From NCBI RefSeq assembly GCF_029872155.1, contig NZ_JARXLA010000008.1, positions 870,501-934,500 of the forward strand: a stretch of DNA of 64,000 nucleotides, read 5' to 3'. The stretch comes from Hyphomicrobium sp. D-2 (GTDB lineage: Bacteria > Pseudomonadota > Alphaproteobacteria > Rhizobiales > Hyphomicrobiaceae). A model generated the notes under the pieces. It did no database searches. It was not told the origin of the DNA and was given only the letters and a program-made list of their open reading frames with translations. The position numbers were made by a program, and so were the translations under genes. Of this stretch, positions 9,072 to 17,239 are shown one piece after another. Every line of letters starts with the position of its first letter. The stretch's first letter is position 1.

Positions 9072-9266
9072 TCATTGTCCAGATAATCCTTTGCCAGACT
9101 GTCCAGATAAGACATCGGGATCATCGATGGCATAGGTGGCCAGCTTGTGGTCGGGTGAAAAGAACTGCCAGACGGTTGTTTTCTTGAAAATGAGGTCCGG
9201 ATCCTTCGCCAGAGCAGCCGCCGCCGTTAGCGTTATCAGACCAAGGCAGAGGGCAAGGGCGCGCAT
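9072..9266 (-). pseudogene. creA: creA, 5' fragment interrupted by the island
   Basis: The first 52 codons from the ATG at 9266 encode a signal peptide (MRALALCLGLITLTAAAALA) and the CreA-family start KDPDLIFKKTTVWQFFSPDHK...DDPDV. The frame then enters the island repeats and stops at 9072 after 12 foreign residues. Full CreA proteins are about 150-170 aa and have a cysteine-containing core after this point, which is missing here. A good ribosome site (GGGAGA) lies 8 nt before the ATG, and an in-frame extension to 9425 is not needed. CreA is a small exported protein of unknown function. The rest of the gene should lie at the other island end. Confidence 0.85.
9076..9110. repeat. Two direct 11-bp repeats at the island terminus
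   Basis: TGTCCAGATAA occurs at 9076-9086 and again at 9100-9110, with starts 24 nt apart. The second copy ends exactly where the creA coding match begins. The spacing and terminal position fit recombinase arm or core sites at the end of the element. The left end is not in the window, so whether it is an inverted or direct match cannot be seen. Confidence 0.75.
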
Positions 9267-9418
9267 TCCGATATTCTCCCGATTGACGCCGGTGGATCGA
9301 CGATTGCAGATGGCGATAGCGGCGGCAGGCTGCAATGCTCCGCAGGCATCATCGGCGACCTGCCACGCCTGCGGCCAGTTAACCGCAGACGATTTTTTAG
9401 CAATTTTGGAGAACGCAA

Positions 9419-9886
9419 TTGGCACGGCAACCGATCAGCGTCGCGGCGAAAGTTTTTGCGGTAGTCTGCGGGCTAGGGCCGCCTCATCGGTGGCCTGGTC
9501 GGCTTGGTGCTGTTGGGAGCTTCCGGTGGTCGACCAATTTTTACGACGGCTCGCGAACCGTCACGGACGTGCTGAACACCGGTTTTGGATGGCTGCAGAT
9601 TTCATACTTTATCGGGGCGGTTCCAGCGGCGATCTGTGGGTTGGCGCTGGCGGCTTGGGTCGCGTGGGGGCGGCCGATCACGGTGTCGGCCTGCGTGGCG
9701 GCGTCGCTGATCTATCCTGCGGTACTGGCAATGACGGCTTTTTTTGCAAGGGATTCGATGGGAAGGAGCGTGGTGTTCTTCCATGCTGTCATCGTCGCCG
9801 GCTTTTCGCTTGCGGCCGTGCTCGGGTGCTATCTGTTGCTGCGCGCCTTCGGTCTCGTACGCATCACCAATGCCGCAGGTGGGTGA
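9419..9886 (+). pseudogene. Small multi-pass membrane protein, frame disturbed near 9470-9540
   Basis: From a TTG at 9419 the frame encodes 155 aa with clear membrane helices in the second half (ISYFIGAVPAAICGLALAAW, then two more) and a normal C-terminus. The stretch 9470-9540 reads as non-membrane sequence in this frame. A neighbouring frame there encodes a typical helix (RLIGGLVGLVLLGAS), and the original frame resumes at about 9535. This is best explained by about three one-base insertions that net to one codon. No family is recognised. It lies divergent to creA, with a 150-nt gap from the creA start. Confidence 0.6.
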
Positions 9887-9916
9887 CGGCGCGCCCTGAT
9901 GTGCTAAAAGCCCGGG

Positions 9917-10567
9917 ATGACCACACCCCGCAAAGCGCGCAAATCGAAGCAAAATCAAGAGGCTCCCGGATCTCGTCCGTTCTGGGAGGTGAAGAATCTT
10001 GATGAGATGTCGCGCGGGGAATGGGAGATGCTGTGCGACCGCTGCGGGCTGTGCTGCCTGCTGAAGGTCGAGGACGAAGACACCGGCGACATTTATCTCA
10101 CTCGTCTGGCCTGCAAGCTGCTGGATACGCACAGCTGCTCCTGCAAGGACTATGAGAATCGCAAGAAGAAGGTGCCAGACTGCATCCGCATCACGCCGGA
10201 CATGATCGATGCGCTGCCGTGGTTGCCATACTCGTGCGCCTACCGCGCGCTGTCTGAAGGCCGCCCGCTGGAATGGTGGCACCCGCTGCTTTCCGGCGAT
10301 CCGGAAACGGTTCACAGCGCAGGCATATCGGGGCAGGGCTGGATCCGCAGCGAGAAGGGCGTGAAGGCGGCCGACATCGCCCGCTACATACATTGGCCAG
10401 GCCACTTGAATCTTGTCTCGCACCGGCGACTCCTCTCCGGGGAGCCGGCCGCCGGTGAGAAAGAACCGAAGAAGCGTGATCGTGTGCCGGCTTCTGTGCT
10501 ATGGCGCCCGCATGGGTGGCGCTTCCGCCGCCGATCAGCCGTTCCCTCATCAACGAGACGAAATTAA
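9917..10567 (+). CDS. YcgN-family cysteine cluster protein (UPF0260), possible frameshift at the 3' end
   Basis: The family signature is clear: CDRCGLCCLLKVEDEDTGD (about 38-56), the cluster CKLLDTHSCSCKDYENR and the block LPWLPYSCAYRALSEGRPLEWWHPL. Conserved cysteines suggest metal or Fe-S binding, but the function is unknown. The family is usually about 150-165 aa. Here the frame gives 216, because after RYIHWP it runs on with arginine-rich residues of non-family character. Dropping one G near 10400 would give a stop at 10407-10409 and a protein of normal size, so the tail is probably an artefact. The real 3' end is then about 10409. The ABC-F gene follows on the same strand. Confidence 0.8.
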   Translation: MTTPRKARKSKQNQEAPGSRPFWEVKNLDEMSRGEWEMLCDRCGLCCLLKVEDEDTGDIYLTRLACKLLDTHSCSCKDYENRKKKVPDCIRITPDMIDALPWLPYSCAYRALSEGRPLEWWHPLLSGDPETVHSAGISGQGWIRSEKGVKAADIARYIHWPGHLNLVSHRRLLSGEPAAGEKEPKKRDRVPASVLWRPHGWRFRRRSAVPSSTRRN

Positions 10568-10571
10568 AAAA

Positions 10572-12410
10572 ATGGCGCCACCGCTTCTGCAGCTCAGCGA
10601 CATCGCGCTCACCTTCGGCGGTCATCCGCTGCTGGATGGTGTGGAGCTTTCCGTTTCGGCCGGAGAGCGCGTGTGCCTTGTCGGGCGTAACGGCTCCGGC
10701 AAATCCACGTTGCTGAAGATCATCGCTGGTCTGGTTGAGCCGGACCATGGCGAGCGTTTCATCCAGCCCGGCGCGGTCATCCGCTATCTGCCGCAGGAGC
10801 CCGATTTCGCCGGCCATGCGACGACGCTCTCCTATGTCGAGGCGGGACTGACGGCGAACGATGATGTCCATCAGGCGCGCTATTTGCTGCAACAGCTGGG
10901 CATGACCGGAGATGAAGACCCGGCAAATCTTTCCGGCGGCGAAGCGCGCCGTGTAGCGTTGGCGCGGGTGCTGGCGCCGCAGCCCGATATCCTGCTGCTG
11001 GACGAGCCCACCAACCATCTCGACATGCCAACCATCGAATGGCTGGAGGGCACGCTCGCCAGCCAGCGCGGTGCGCTGGTTATCATCAGCCATGACCGAC
11101 GGTTTCTTGAATCGCTTTCGCGTGCAACGCTGTGGCTGGATCGCGGTCAGGCACGCCGGGTTGAGGTTGGCTTCAAGGATTTCGAAGCCTGGCGCGATCA
11201 GCAGCTCGCTGAAGAAGAGGTTCAGCAACATAAGCTCGACCGCAAGATCGTGCGAGAGGAGCACTGGGTTCGCTACGGCGTAACCGGGCGCCGTAAACGC
11301 AACGTGCGCCGGATGGCTGAGTTGGCGGATTTGCGCCAGCAGCGGCGAGACCATCGCCGCGCTACGGGCAAGGCGGTTATCGATGCGGCGCAGGCGGATA
11401 AATCGGGCGCGCTCGTATTCGAAGCCAAGAATATCAGCAAACGCTATGGCGAACGCTCGATCATTGAAGGCTTTTCAACTCGCATCATGCGCGGCGATCG
11501 CATTGGCATCGTTGGGCCCAACGGCTCCGGCAAGACGACGATGGTCAGCATGTTGATTGGCGAACTGGCGCCGGACAGCGGTGAAGTGCGCATGGGCGCC
11601 GGCATCGAGATGGCGTCGCTTGAGCAGGATCGTGACAGCCTCGATCCGAACTGGACGCTGGCCGAAGCGTTGACGCGCGGGCGTGGCGATCAGGTGTCAG
11701 TCGGCGGCAAGACGAAGCACGTCGTCAGCTACATGAAAGATTTTCTGTTCCAGCCGGAGCAGGCGCGCACGCCGTTGCGCGTGCTGTCCGGTGGCGAACG
11801 CGGACGTATCATGCTGGCGCGCGCGCTGGCCAAGCCTTCAAACCTGCTGGTTCTCGACGAACCGACCAACGATCTCGATCTCGAAACACTCGATGTGTTG
11901 GAGGAGATGTTGGCGGATTATTCCGGCACCGTCGTTCTCATCAGCCATGATCGCGATTTTCTCGATCGCGTCGTGCATTCGGTGATCGTGCCGGAAGGCA
12001 ACGGCCAGTGGAGCGAGTACGAGGGCGGTTATTCCGACATGCTCGGACAGCGCGGCAGCGATCTTTCCGGTCGGGCGACGGCTAAGTCAAAGACAGCGAA
12101 AAGTGCAGGCGCGTCGGATGCAGCGGCGGAGAAAGCTGCCAAGCAGGCCGCGTTCGCTCCGGCGTCGAAACGCAAGCTGAGCTTCAAGGAAAAGCACGCG
12201 CTGGAAACGCTGCCGAAACGGATGGCAGTGCTGCAGGAAGAGGCCAAGCAGCTCGGTATGACGCTGGCTGATCCAAAACTTTATACGCGCGATCCGAATG
12301 CGTTCGCGGACAAGTCCGCCCGCCTCGCTGCGGTTGAAGCAGAGCTTGCCAGCGCTGAAGACCAGTGGCTGGAGCTGGAAATGCTGCGCGAGGAAATTGA
12401 AGGCGATTGA
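10572..12410 (+). CDS. uup: ABC-F ATPase, Uup-like
   Basis: 612 aa with two soluble ABC domains and no membrane segment. Domain 1 has GRNGSGKST, LSGGEARRVALAR and ILLLDEPTNHLD. Domain 2 has GPNGSGKTT, LSGGERGRIMLAR and LLVLDEPTNDLD. Between them is the charged ABC-F linker, and the last roughly 80 residues form a lysine/glutamate-rich coiled coil as in Uup. Uup binds branched DNA and affects precise excision of transposons, and other ABC-F proteins act on the ribosome. I chose the ATG at 10572 (MAPPLLQLSDIALTFGG). The reading frame extends upstream, but that part overlaps the previous gene and shows no ABC-F sequence. Regulation is not visible. Confidence 0.92.
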   Translation: MAPPLLQLSDIALTFGGHPLLDGVELSVSAGERVCLVGRNGSGKSTLLKIIAGLVEPDHGERFIQPGAVIRYLPQEPDFAGHATTLSYVEAGLTANDDVHQARYLLQQLGMTGDEDPANLSGGEARRVALARVLAPQPDILLLDEPTNHLDMPTIEWLEGTLASQRGALVIISHDRRFLESLSRATLWLDRGQARRVEVGFKDFEAWRDQQLAEEEVQQHKLDRKIVREEHWVRYGVTGRRKRNVRRMAELADLRQQRRDHRRATGKAVIDAAQADKSGALVFEAKNISKRYGERSIIEGFSTRIMRGDRIGIVGPNGSGKTTMVSMLIGELAPDSGEVRMGAGIEMASLEQDRDSLDPNWTLAEALTRGRGDQVSVGGKTKHVVSYMKDFLFQPEQARTPLRVLSGGERGRIMLARALAKPSNLLVLDEPTNDLDLETLDVLEEMLADYSGTVVLISHDRDFLDRVVHSVIVPEGNGQWSEYEGGYSDMLGQRGSDLSGRATAKSKTAKSAGASDAAAEKAAKQAAFAPASKRKLSFKEKHALETLPKRMAVLQEEAKQLGMTLADPKLYTRDPNAFADKSARLAAVEAELASAEDQWLELEMLREEIEGD

Positions 12411-12493
12411 CGGGGTTAAGCTGGCGGGTCGAGCGGCCTAGTCAGGTAGCCTGTCGCTAATGTCTCCACCCAGCATCCCTCCGTCAACGCCGT

Positions 12494-13753
12494 TCATGTT
12501 ATATGTTGCGACGTCGCAATCGCATTGCTGCGCTGTTGCAACCAATCCAGTGCGCCTTGGGCTGCCCATGCGCCGGTGGCGAAGCACGCTTGCAGCAGAT
12601 AGCCGCCCGTTGGCGCCTCCCAGTCCAGCATCTCACCGGCAACGAATACGCCCGGCTTGCGCTTCAGCATCAGGCACTGGTCGACCTCGCTCCACTTCAC
12701 GCCACCCGCACTTGAAATGGCGGTTGCAAGCGGAGCCACACCGGTAAGCCGCAGCGGCAGTTGCTTGATGAGTTCAGCCAGCGCTTGCGCATCGAGCTCA
12801 GACAGCGGCCGGGATGCGCATTCATGCAGCAGAGAAATTTCAACCGGTGAAAGCGTTGCCACCTTGCGCAGAAATGTCGCCAGCGATTGCTTTCCGCGCG
12901 GCCTGGCGAGGCGTGCAGTCAGATCATCCAGAGCAATGTCCGGCCTGAGGTCGAGGTAAATCAGTGCCGAGCCCTTCGCCAGAATGTAATGGCGGATGTC
13001 AGCAGAGAGCGCATAGATCGCGCCGCCTTCAATGCCTCGCGCGGTTATCAGCGCTTCGCCGCGTATAGTTTCGGCATTGAACGTTACCGCGATGCGTTTC
13101 AGCGGCTTGCCTTCGCAGCGGGCTTTGAAAACATCCGACCATTCCGCCAGAAATCCGCAGTTCGCCGGCAATAGCGGCGCCACTTCCGTTCCCGTGTTTT
13201 CGAGCGGTGCAACCCAGTCCCCGGTTGAGCCAAGACGCGGCCAGCTCGCCCCGCCAAGCGCCAATATGGTGGCGTCAGCCTTGATGGCTTGTTGGCCGTC
13301 CGGCCCTTCAAACAGCAAGGCGCCGTCATCAGTCCAGCCACACCAGCTGTGCCGCATGTGGAAGGAGACGCCGGTCGCTGTCAGGCGCGCGATCCATGCC
13401 CGCAACAGCGGTGAAGCCTTCATTGCCTGCGGGAAAACGCGGCCGCTGGAGCCGACAAATGTTTGTTGGCCAAGCTCCTCGCACCAGAGCCGCACCGCGT
13501 CCGGCGGTAAAGCTTCGATCATCGGTCGGAGCTGTTTCTCGCTGGCGCTGTAGCGGGTCAGGAAACGGGGCAGGTCTTCACTGTGCGTTAGGTTCAAGCC
13601 CCCGCGACCGGCCATCAGAAACTTCCGTGCCAGCGAAGGCATACGGTCATAAACAGCGACACTGGTTCCGGCCTTGGCCAGCACTTCGGCTGCCATCAAT
13701 CCAGCCGGGCCGCCACCGATGACGATTGCAGTGCCGATGCTACCTGTCTGCAC
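12494..13753 (-). CDS. FAD-dependent oxidoreductase, TIGR03862/HI0933-like flavoprotein
   Basis: 419 aa. The N-terminal dinucleotide motif is VIGGGPAGLMAAEVLAKAG, followed by RKFLMAGRGGLNLTHSED, which is diagnostic for the HI0933/BaiN-type family. The C-terminal FAD motif is KPGVFVAGEMLDWEAPTGGYLLQ. The length fits. Substrates of this TIGR03862 branch are unknown. It is convergent with the Uup gene (83 nt apart) and divergent from the response regulator. The start at 13753 is supported by the Rossmann fold beginning within ten residues. No signal peptide is present, so it should be cytoplasmic. Confidence 0.88.
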   Translation of the reverse strand: MQTGSIGTAIVIGGGPAGLMAAEVLAKAGTSVAVYDRMPSLARKFLMAGRGGLNLTHSEDLPRFLTRYSASEKQLRPMIEALPPDAVRLWCEELGQQTFVGSSGRVFPQAMKASPLLRAWIARLTATGVSFHMRHSWCGWTDDGALLFEGPDGQQAIKADATILALGGASWPRLGSTGDWVAPLENTGTEVAPLLPANCGFLAEWSDVFKARCEGKPLKRIAVTFNAETIRGEALITARGIEGGAIYALSADIRHYILAKGSALIYLDLRPDIALDDLTARLARPRGKQSLATFLRKVATLSPVEISLLHECASRPLSELDAQALAELIKQLPLRLTGVAPLATAISSAGGVKWSEVDQCLMLKRKPGVFVAGEMLDWEAPTGGYLLQACFATGAWAAQGALDWLQQRSNAIATSQHIT

Positions 13754-14066
13754 GATGTTTCCTAAAACGGTTGGGGTGTTTCGACCACACCTAACCTAAT
13801 AGCTATGTCTTTGGAATGCTGAAGGGAAAATCCACTCACGCCTAAGTCGCCATGGAACGGCATGGCATTTGTGCCGTGTTAGGCGCGGAACGACTTTCTC
13901 TTTGGTTTTGGAAATGCTTCCTCTGCGCCGGTCACGGCTTCCCTAGGCGGCGGCAGCGCCGCGCGATAAGTTGGAATGAAGGTATCAGATCCGGCTTGAT
14001 GCCCGGTGGCTCCTGCGAAGCCATAATTTCACTTGGCACGGATCACCACGCTCGGGGCCCCACGGT
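13754..14066. other. Intergenic stretch without a recognisable gene
   Basis: It lies between the divergent flavoprotein and response-regulator genes. An open frame at 13852-14070 has no protein-like features and its stop overlaps the regulator start. I see no clear promoter, repeat or RNA. Confidence 0.5.
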
Positions 14067-14678
14067 ATGAAGATTCTACTTGTCGACGATCATATCGTGG
14101 TGCGAGAGGGCGTTCGCAGGTTGCTTGCCGACCTCGGCGAGATGGAATTGCACGAGGCTTCGTCCGGAGAAGAGGCGCTGGCGTCGTTTCGCGCGTTGGC
14201 ACCTGACCTGATCGTCCTGGATCTGAATCTTGCAGGCATCGGTGGCCTTGAACTTCTGCGTCGCCTCATGGCCGAGGACGACAGGGCGCGGGTTGTGGTG
14301 TTTTCCATGCACGCCGAGCCGTTGTACGCGGCACGGGCATTGCGTCTCGGGGCACGGGGTTACGTCAGTAAAAGTGCGGGAGCTGATGAGCTTATCACTG
14401 CGGTGACGCGGGTTGGCGAAGGCGGTCGCTATGTTGAGCGTGAAATTGCGAGCGCGCTGGCTTTTACGCAGCTTTCTGCGGAAGATCCTCTGCAGCAATT
14501 GACCATGCGCGAGATTGAAATTCTGCGGCTTCTGGGTGAGGGCAACAGTCTTGCAGAGATCGCGCAGACCATTGGAATTGCCTACAAAACCGTAGCTAAC
14601 ACCTGTTCCATTATTAAGAATAAGCTCGGGGTTGGCCGTACCGCGGATCTCATCCGTGTATCTATGGAAATGAAATAG
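14067..14678 (+). CDS. NarL/LuxR-type response regulator (orphan)
   Basis: 203 aa. The receiver domain (1-120) has the acidic pair at VDDH, the phospho-acceptor aspartate in LIVLDLNL (about residue 52), FSMHAE and the conserved lysine in GYVSKSA. The LuxR-type helix-turn-helix spans about 143-200 (TMREIEILRLLGEGNSLAEIAQTIGI...KTV). The recognition helix carries YKTVANTCSIIKNKL, slightly unusual where most members have TVK.H. There is no histidine kinase next to it, so the partner must be encoded elsewhere. The signal and targets are unknown. The ATG start immediately precedes the receiver core. Confidence 0.92.
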   Translation: MKILLVDDHIVVREGVRRLLADLGEMELHEASSGEEALASFRALAPDLIVLDLNLAGIGGLELLRRLMAEDDRARVVVFSMHAEPLYAARALRLGARGYVSKSAGADELITAVTRVGEGGRYVEREIASALAFTQLSAEDPLQQLTMREIEILRLLGEGNSLAEIAQTIGIAYKTVANTCSIIKNKLGVGRTADLIRVSMEMK

Positions 14679-14862
14679 TCGAGCTCCCACATCCGTTGGA
14701 TGGGTTGGTTTTGCTCGGCGGTTCGCGCGCTGCGCGACTGATGCGATGTGCGTCAGTGCCGCTGCGGCTTTTTCCCCAAACACGCACTTCTGTGCTTGCA
14801 ATTCGTCAGCATGCACCATAATCGTTTCGCAAAAATCAGAAAAATGGATCGGCACGCTCGCA

Positions 14863-15594
14863 ATGCCCCGCGTTATTATTTTTCAGCATTCGCCTAGCTG
14901 CAGCGCGGGGACAATCGCCGGTCATCTGAAGGCCGACGGCGCTGAGCCCACCATCATAAAATTTTATGCAGGCGATCAGATTCCTGATCTCGATCAATTC
15001 AACATCATGATCGTCCTCGGCGGCACGATGGATGTCTGGGAAGAAGACGCTTACCCCTGGTTGCGCGAAGAAAAGGCAGCCATCCGCCATTGGGTGAAAA
15101 ATCTGGATCGCCCGTATTTCGGTGTCTGCCTGGGGCATCAACTGCTTGCGGATAGTTTGGGCGGAGAGGTTGGCCCCGCGTCCGCATGCGAGTTTGATCT
15201 GGCGGAAATATCGTTGTCCGATGAGGGTATGTGCCATCGCCTGTTTGAAGGCGTGGAGCCGGTGTTTCGCGGTGTTCAATGGCATTGCGCCGAGGTGAAG
15301 CGCTTGCCCGTTGGTGCGACCTGTCTTGCTTCCAGTCCGCAATGCCGCGTGGCGGCTATGAGCTATGGATCGGCAGCCTTCGGGCTGCAGTATCACATCG
15401 AAGCGAGTGAGCAGTCGATCCATGAATGGGCAGATCCGGACGCAAGCAGAGCTGCGCTGGCGCGGCAATATCCGGCCAATTACGCAGTTGGCGTACAGCG
15501 ACGCGTTTCAGAGTCCTTTGCCGATATTCTGGAAAACTCGCGGCGCGTCTACGATAACTTCATGCATGTCGCCATCGAGCAGATGCAGGATTAA
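14863..15594 (+). CDS. Class I glutamine amidotransferase-like protein (GATase1, GMP-synthase type)
   Basis: 243 aa from the ATG at 14863 (MPRVIIFQHSPSCSAGTI). The open frame reaches back to 14746, but the extra 39 residues look non-family. The GATase1 nucleophile elbow is FGVCLGHQLLADSLGG, and the catalytic histidine and glutamate are in FGLQYHIEASEQSI. Stand-alone members hydrolyse gamma-glutamyl bonds or transfer glutamine nitrogen, and the substrate here is not known. Its stop overlaps the stop of the convergent monooxygenase gene (TTAA). Confidence 0.88.
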   Translation: MPRVIIFQHSPSCSAGTIAGHLKADGAEPTIIKFYAGDQIPDLDQFNIMIVLGGTMDVWEEDAYPWLREEKAAIRHWVKNLDRPYFGVCLGHQLLADSLGGEVGPASACEFDLAEISLSDEGMCHRLFEGVEPVFRGVQWHCAEVKRLPVGATCLASSPQCRVAAMSYGSAAFGLQYHIEASEQSIHEWADPDASRAALARQYPANYAVGVQRRVSESFADILENSRRVYDNFMHVAIEQMQD

Positions 15595-16790
15595 GCCGCG
15601 CGCCAGCCGTACAGCCAATCGTATTGCCGCATCAAATGCTGAGGGCGCGAGATGCGCAGCACGGCATTGCGTGCCAACGCTGCGGCGCCGCCGAGATGAT
15701 AGATGCGGCCATTGCGCTGTGACGCGGCAACGACGCGGGCTACGCGCGCGCGACGGCTGCTGGCATAGTCCGCCAACAGCTTGCCAGTTGGCCCCTGCCT
15801 TGATCCGAGCGTTGCGGCGAGAACTGCCGCGTCTTCCAGCGCCATAACGCCGCCCTGAGCAAAAAACGGCAGCATCGGATGGGCGGCGTCTCCGGCCAGC
15901 GCGATGTTGCCGATCGAGAGTTGAGCCGGCACGGGCAGTGTGCGCAGCGTCCAGCGCTTCCAGTCGTGTACGGGCTTGATGAGTTCGCGCAGCATTGAGG
16001 CTGAGGTTCTCAGTGCCTGCTTTATTTCTCCGGCTGCAACCGGCTGGTTCCAGCTTTCGCTCAGGTGCGTATCGTTCAGCACGACCACCATGGCCAGTTC
16101 GCGGCCTCCGGAAACCGGATAGTGCACGACATGCGCATCCGGCAGCAGCCAGATCGTTACAATTTGACGCCGTAACGGTTCCGGTGCAGCGTCCATGGGA
16201 ATGACGCTGCGCGCGGCGCTTTTGCCGTATGGAGTCGGCTGCGCGCCGTCAAACAGCGAGGTGCGTACCGTCGAGCCGATGCCATCTGCTGCAATGAGGG
16301 TGAAGCCGTTTGCGCTTCTGCCGCCGGTTGTTGCAACACTCACTCCTGTATCGTTGGGAGTGATCGACGCGGCGGTGTCGCCCAGCGTGATGGTGATGCG
16401 CGGATCGGCTTGCGCCGCAGTCAGTAGAGCGGTGTGAATGTCGTGGCGGTGCGCGGTCCAATAGGGGGCGCCATGACGTTGCGCGATCCAATCTCCCAGT
16501 GGCAGCAGGGCAAGCTGCGCACCGGAGCGCCCATCGCGAACGCTTAGTGCTTCCGGTGTGCCAACCAATGGCTGGAGCCGTTCAGCTACGCCAAGCTGCT
16601 GCAGTATGCGCGTTCCGTTGGGGCCGATCTGGATGCCGGCGCCCTCTTCACTGTAGCTGGTGCGCTTTTCCAGGATGTGTGAAGCGATGCCCTGCTGCGC
16701 CAGTGCAAGCGCGCTCGCCAGCCCGGCGATGCCACCCCCGAGAATGAGTGCTGGGGCATTCGCAAGGTGGCTGGCGGCTGGGTCGATCAT
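15591..16790 (-). CDS. FAD-dependent monooxygenase, salicylate hydroxylase-like
   Basis: 399 aa flavoprotein hydroxylase. It shows ILGGGIAGLASALALAQQG (the FAD GxGxxG), the conserved GAGIQIGPNGTRILQQLG that marks the salicylate/hydroxybenzoate hydroxylase branch, a DG motif (AADGIGSTVR) and the GD motif NIALAGDAAHPMLPFFAQGG. Enzymes of this branch hydroxylate aromatic acids with NAD(P)H. No aromatic-degradation genes lie nearby, so the substrate is open. It follows the zinc-finger gene on the same strand after 76 nt and may be cotranscribed with it. Confidence 0.85.
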   Translation of the reverse strand: MIDPAASHLANAPALILGGGIAGLASALALAQQGIASHILEKRTSYSEEGAGIQIGPNGTRILQQLGVAERLQPLVGTPEALSVRDGRSGAQLALLPLGDWIAQRHGAPYWTAHRHDIHTALLTAAQADPRITITLGDTAASITPNDTGVSVATTGGRSANGFTLIAADGIGSTVRTSLFDGAQPTPYGKSAARSVIPMDAAPEPLRRQIVTIWLLPDAHVVHYPVSGGRELAMVVVLNDTHLSESWNQPVAAGEIKQALRTSASMLRELIKPVHDWKRWTLRTLPVPAQLSIGNIALAGDAAHPMLPFFAQGGVMALEDAAVLAATLGSRQGPTGKLLADYASSRRARVARVVAASQRNGRIYHLGGAAALARNAVLRISRPQHLMRQYDWLYGWRAA

Positions 16791-16866
16791 GGCTCGATTG
16801 GGCAGGTCGCGGCCGTGTTAGTCGGTGGCGGTGCACGATGCCACCACCACGTGCAGGCCGCGCGTG

Positions 16867-17118
16867 TCAAGCAGCTTCTTCAACCGGCGAGGTCAGGCAG
16901 CCCGGCGGGTCCGTCTCATCGGCGGCCAGACGCGGATCGTACAGATAGAGCGTCGAGCAGTAGGGGCACAGGATCTGCCCGTCGCTGCCCATGTCGAGAA
17001 AGACATGCGGATGATCGAACGGCGGCCGCGCGCCCATGCAGTTCAACTCGCGCACGCCGACGAAAATTTTCTCAACGCCATCGTCGTTGGCGAGATGGGG
17101 AACGGGGCTCGAAGCCAT
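16867..17118 (-). CDS. zf-CHCC zinc-finger protein
   Basis: 83 aa from the ATG at 17118 (MASSPVPHLANDDG). The conserved block ELNCMGARPPFDHPHVFLDM followed by ILCPYCSTLYLYD gives the C..H..C..C zinc site of the family related to the NDUFS6 subunit of complex I. In alphaproteobacteria it is a short stand-alone protein and may be tied to respiratory complex I. The longer open frame to 17166 adds 16 residues not needed for the family. It is divergent from the alpha/beta hydrolase. Confidence 0.85.
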   Translation of the reverse strand: MASSPVPHLANDDGVEKIFVGVRELNCMGARPPFDHPHVFLDMGSDGQILCPYCSTLYLYDPRLAADETDPPGCLTSPVEEAA

Positions 17119-17239
17119 CGAATTACCCTGCATTATCTGATCCGTATCGGCGGACCATAGCCGCATGGAAAGTCAAATGATAGGGGTACGGCGGTCGCGT
17201 TTTAAGCAATGCTCCCGCCCGCAGAAAGGATCCAGCCCC

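Larger units (their letters stand above)
1..9110. mobile_element. Right-hand part of a genomic island inserted in creA (recombinase trio plus Gabija-like cargo)
   Basis: Seen: the creA reading frame stops matching its family exactly at 9110/9111. Left of that point come two copies of an 11-mer, a 47-nt inverted repeat, three co-oriented tyrosine recombinase genes and a nuclease/helicase defence pair, all on the minus strand. The left end is outside the window. Known: trios of overlapping tyrosine recombinase genes (RIT elements and relatives) and Tn554-like transposons mobilise as recombinase sets, and defence genes are common cargo of integrative elements. Inferred: one element, inserted by its own recombinases, whose other end should carry the missing 3' part of creA. 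The recombinases here are larger than I recall for classical RIT proteins, so the exact element family is left open. Confidence 0.8.
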
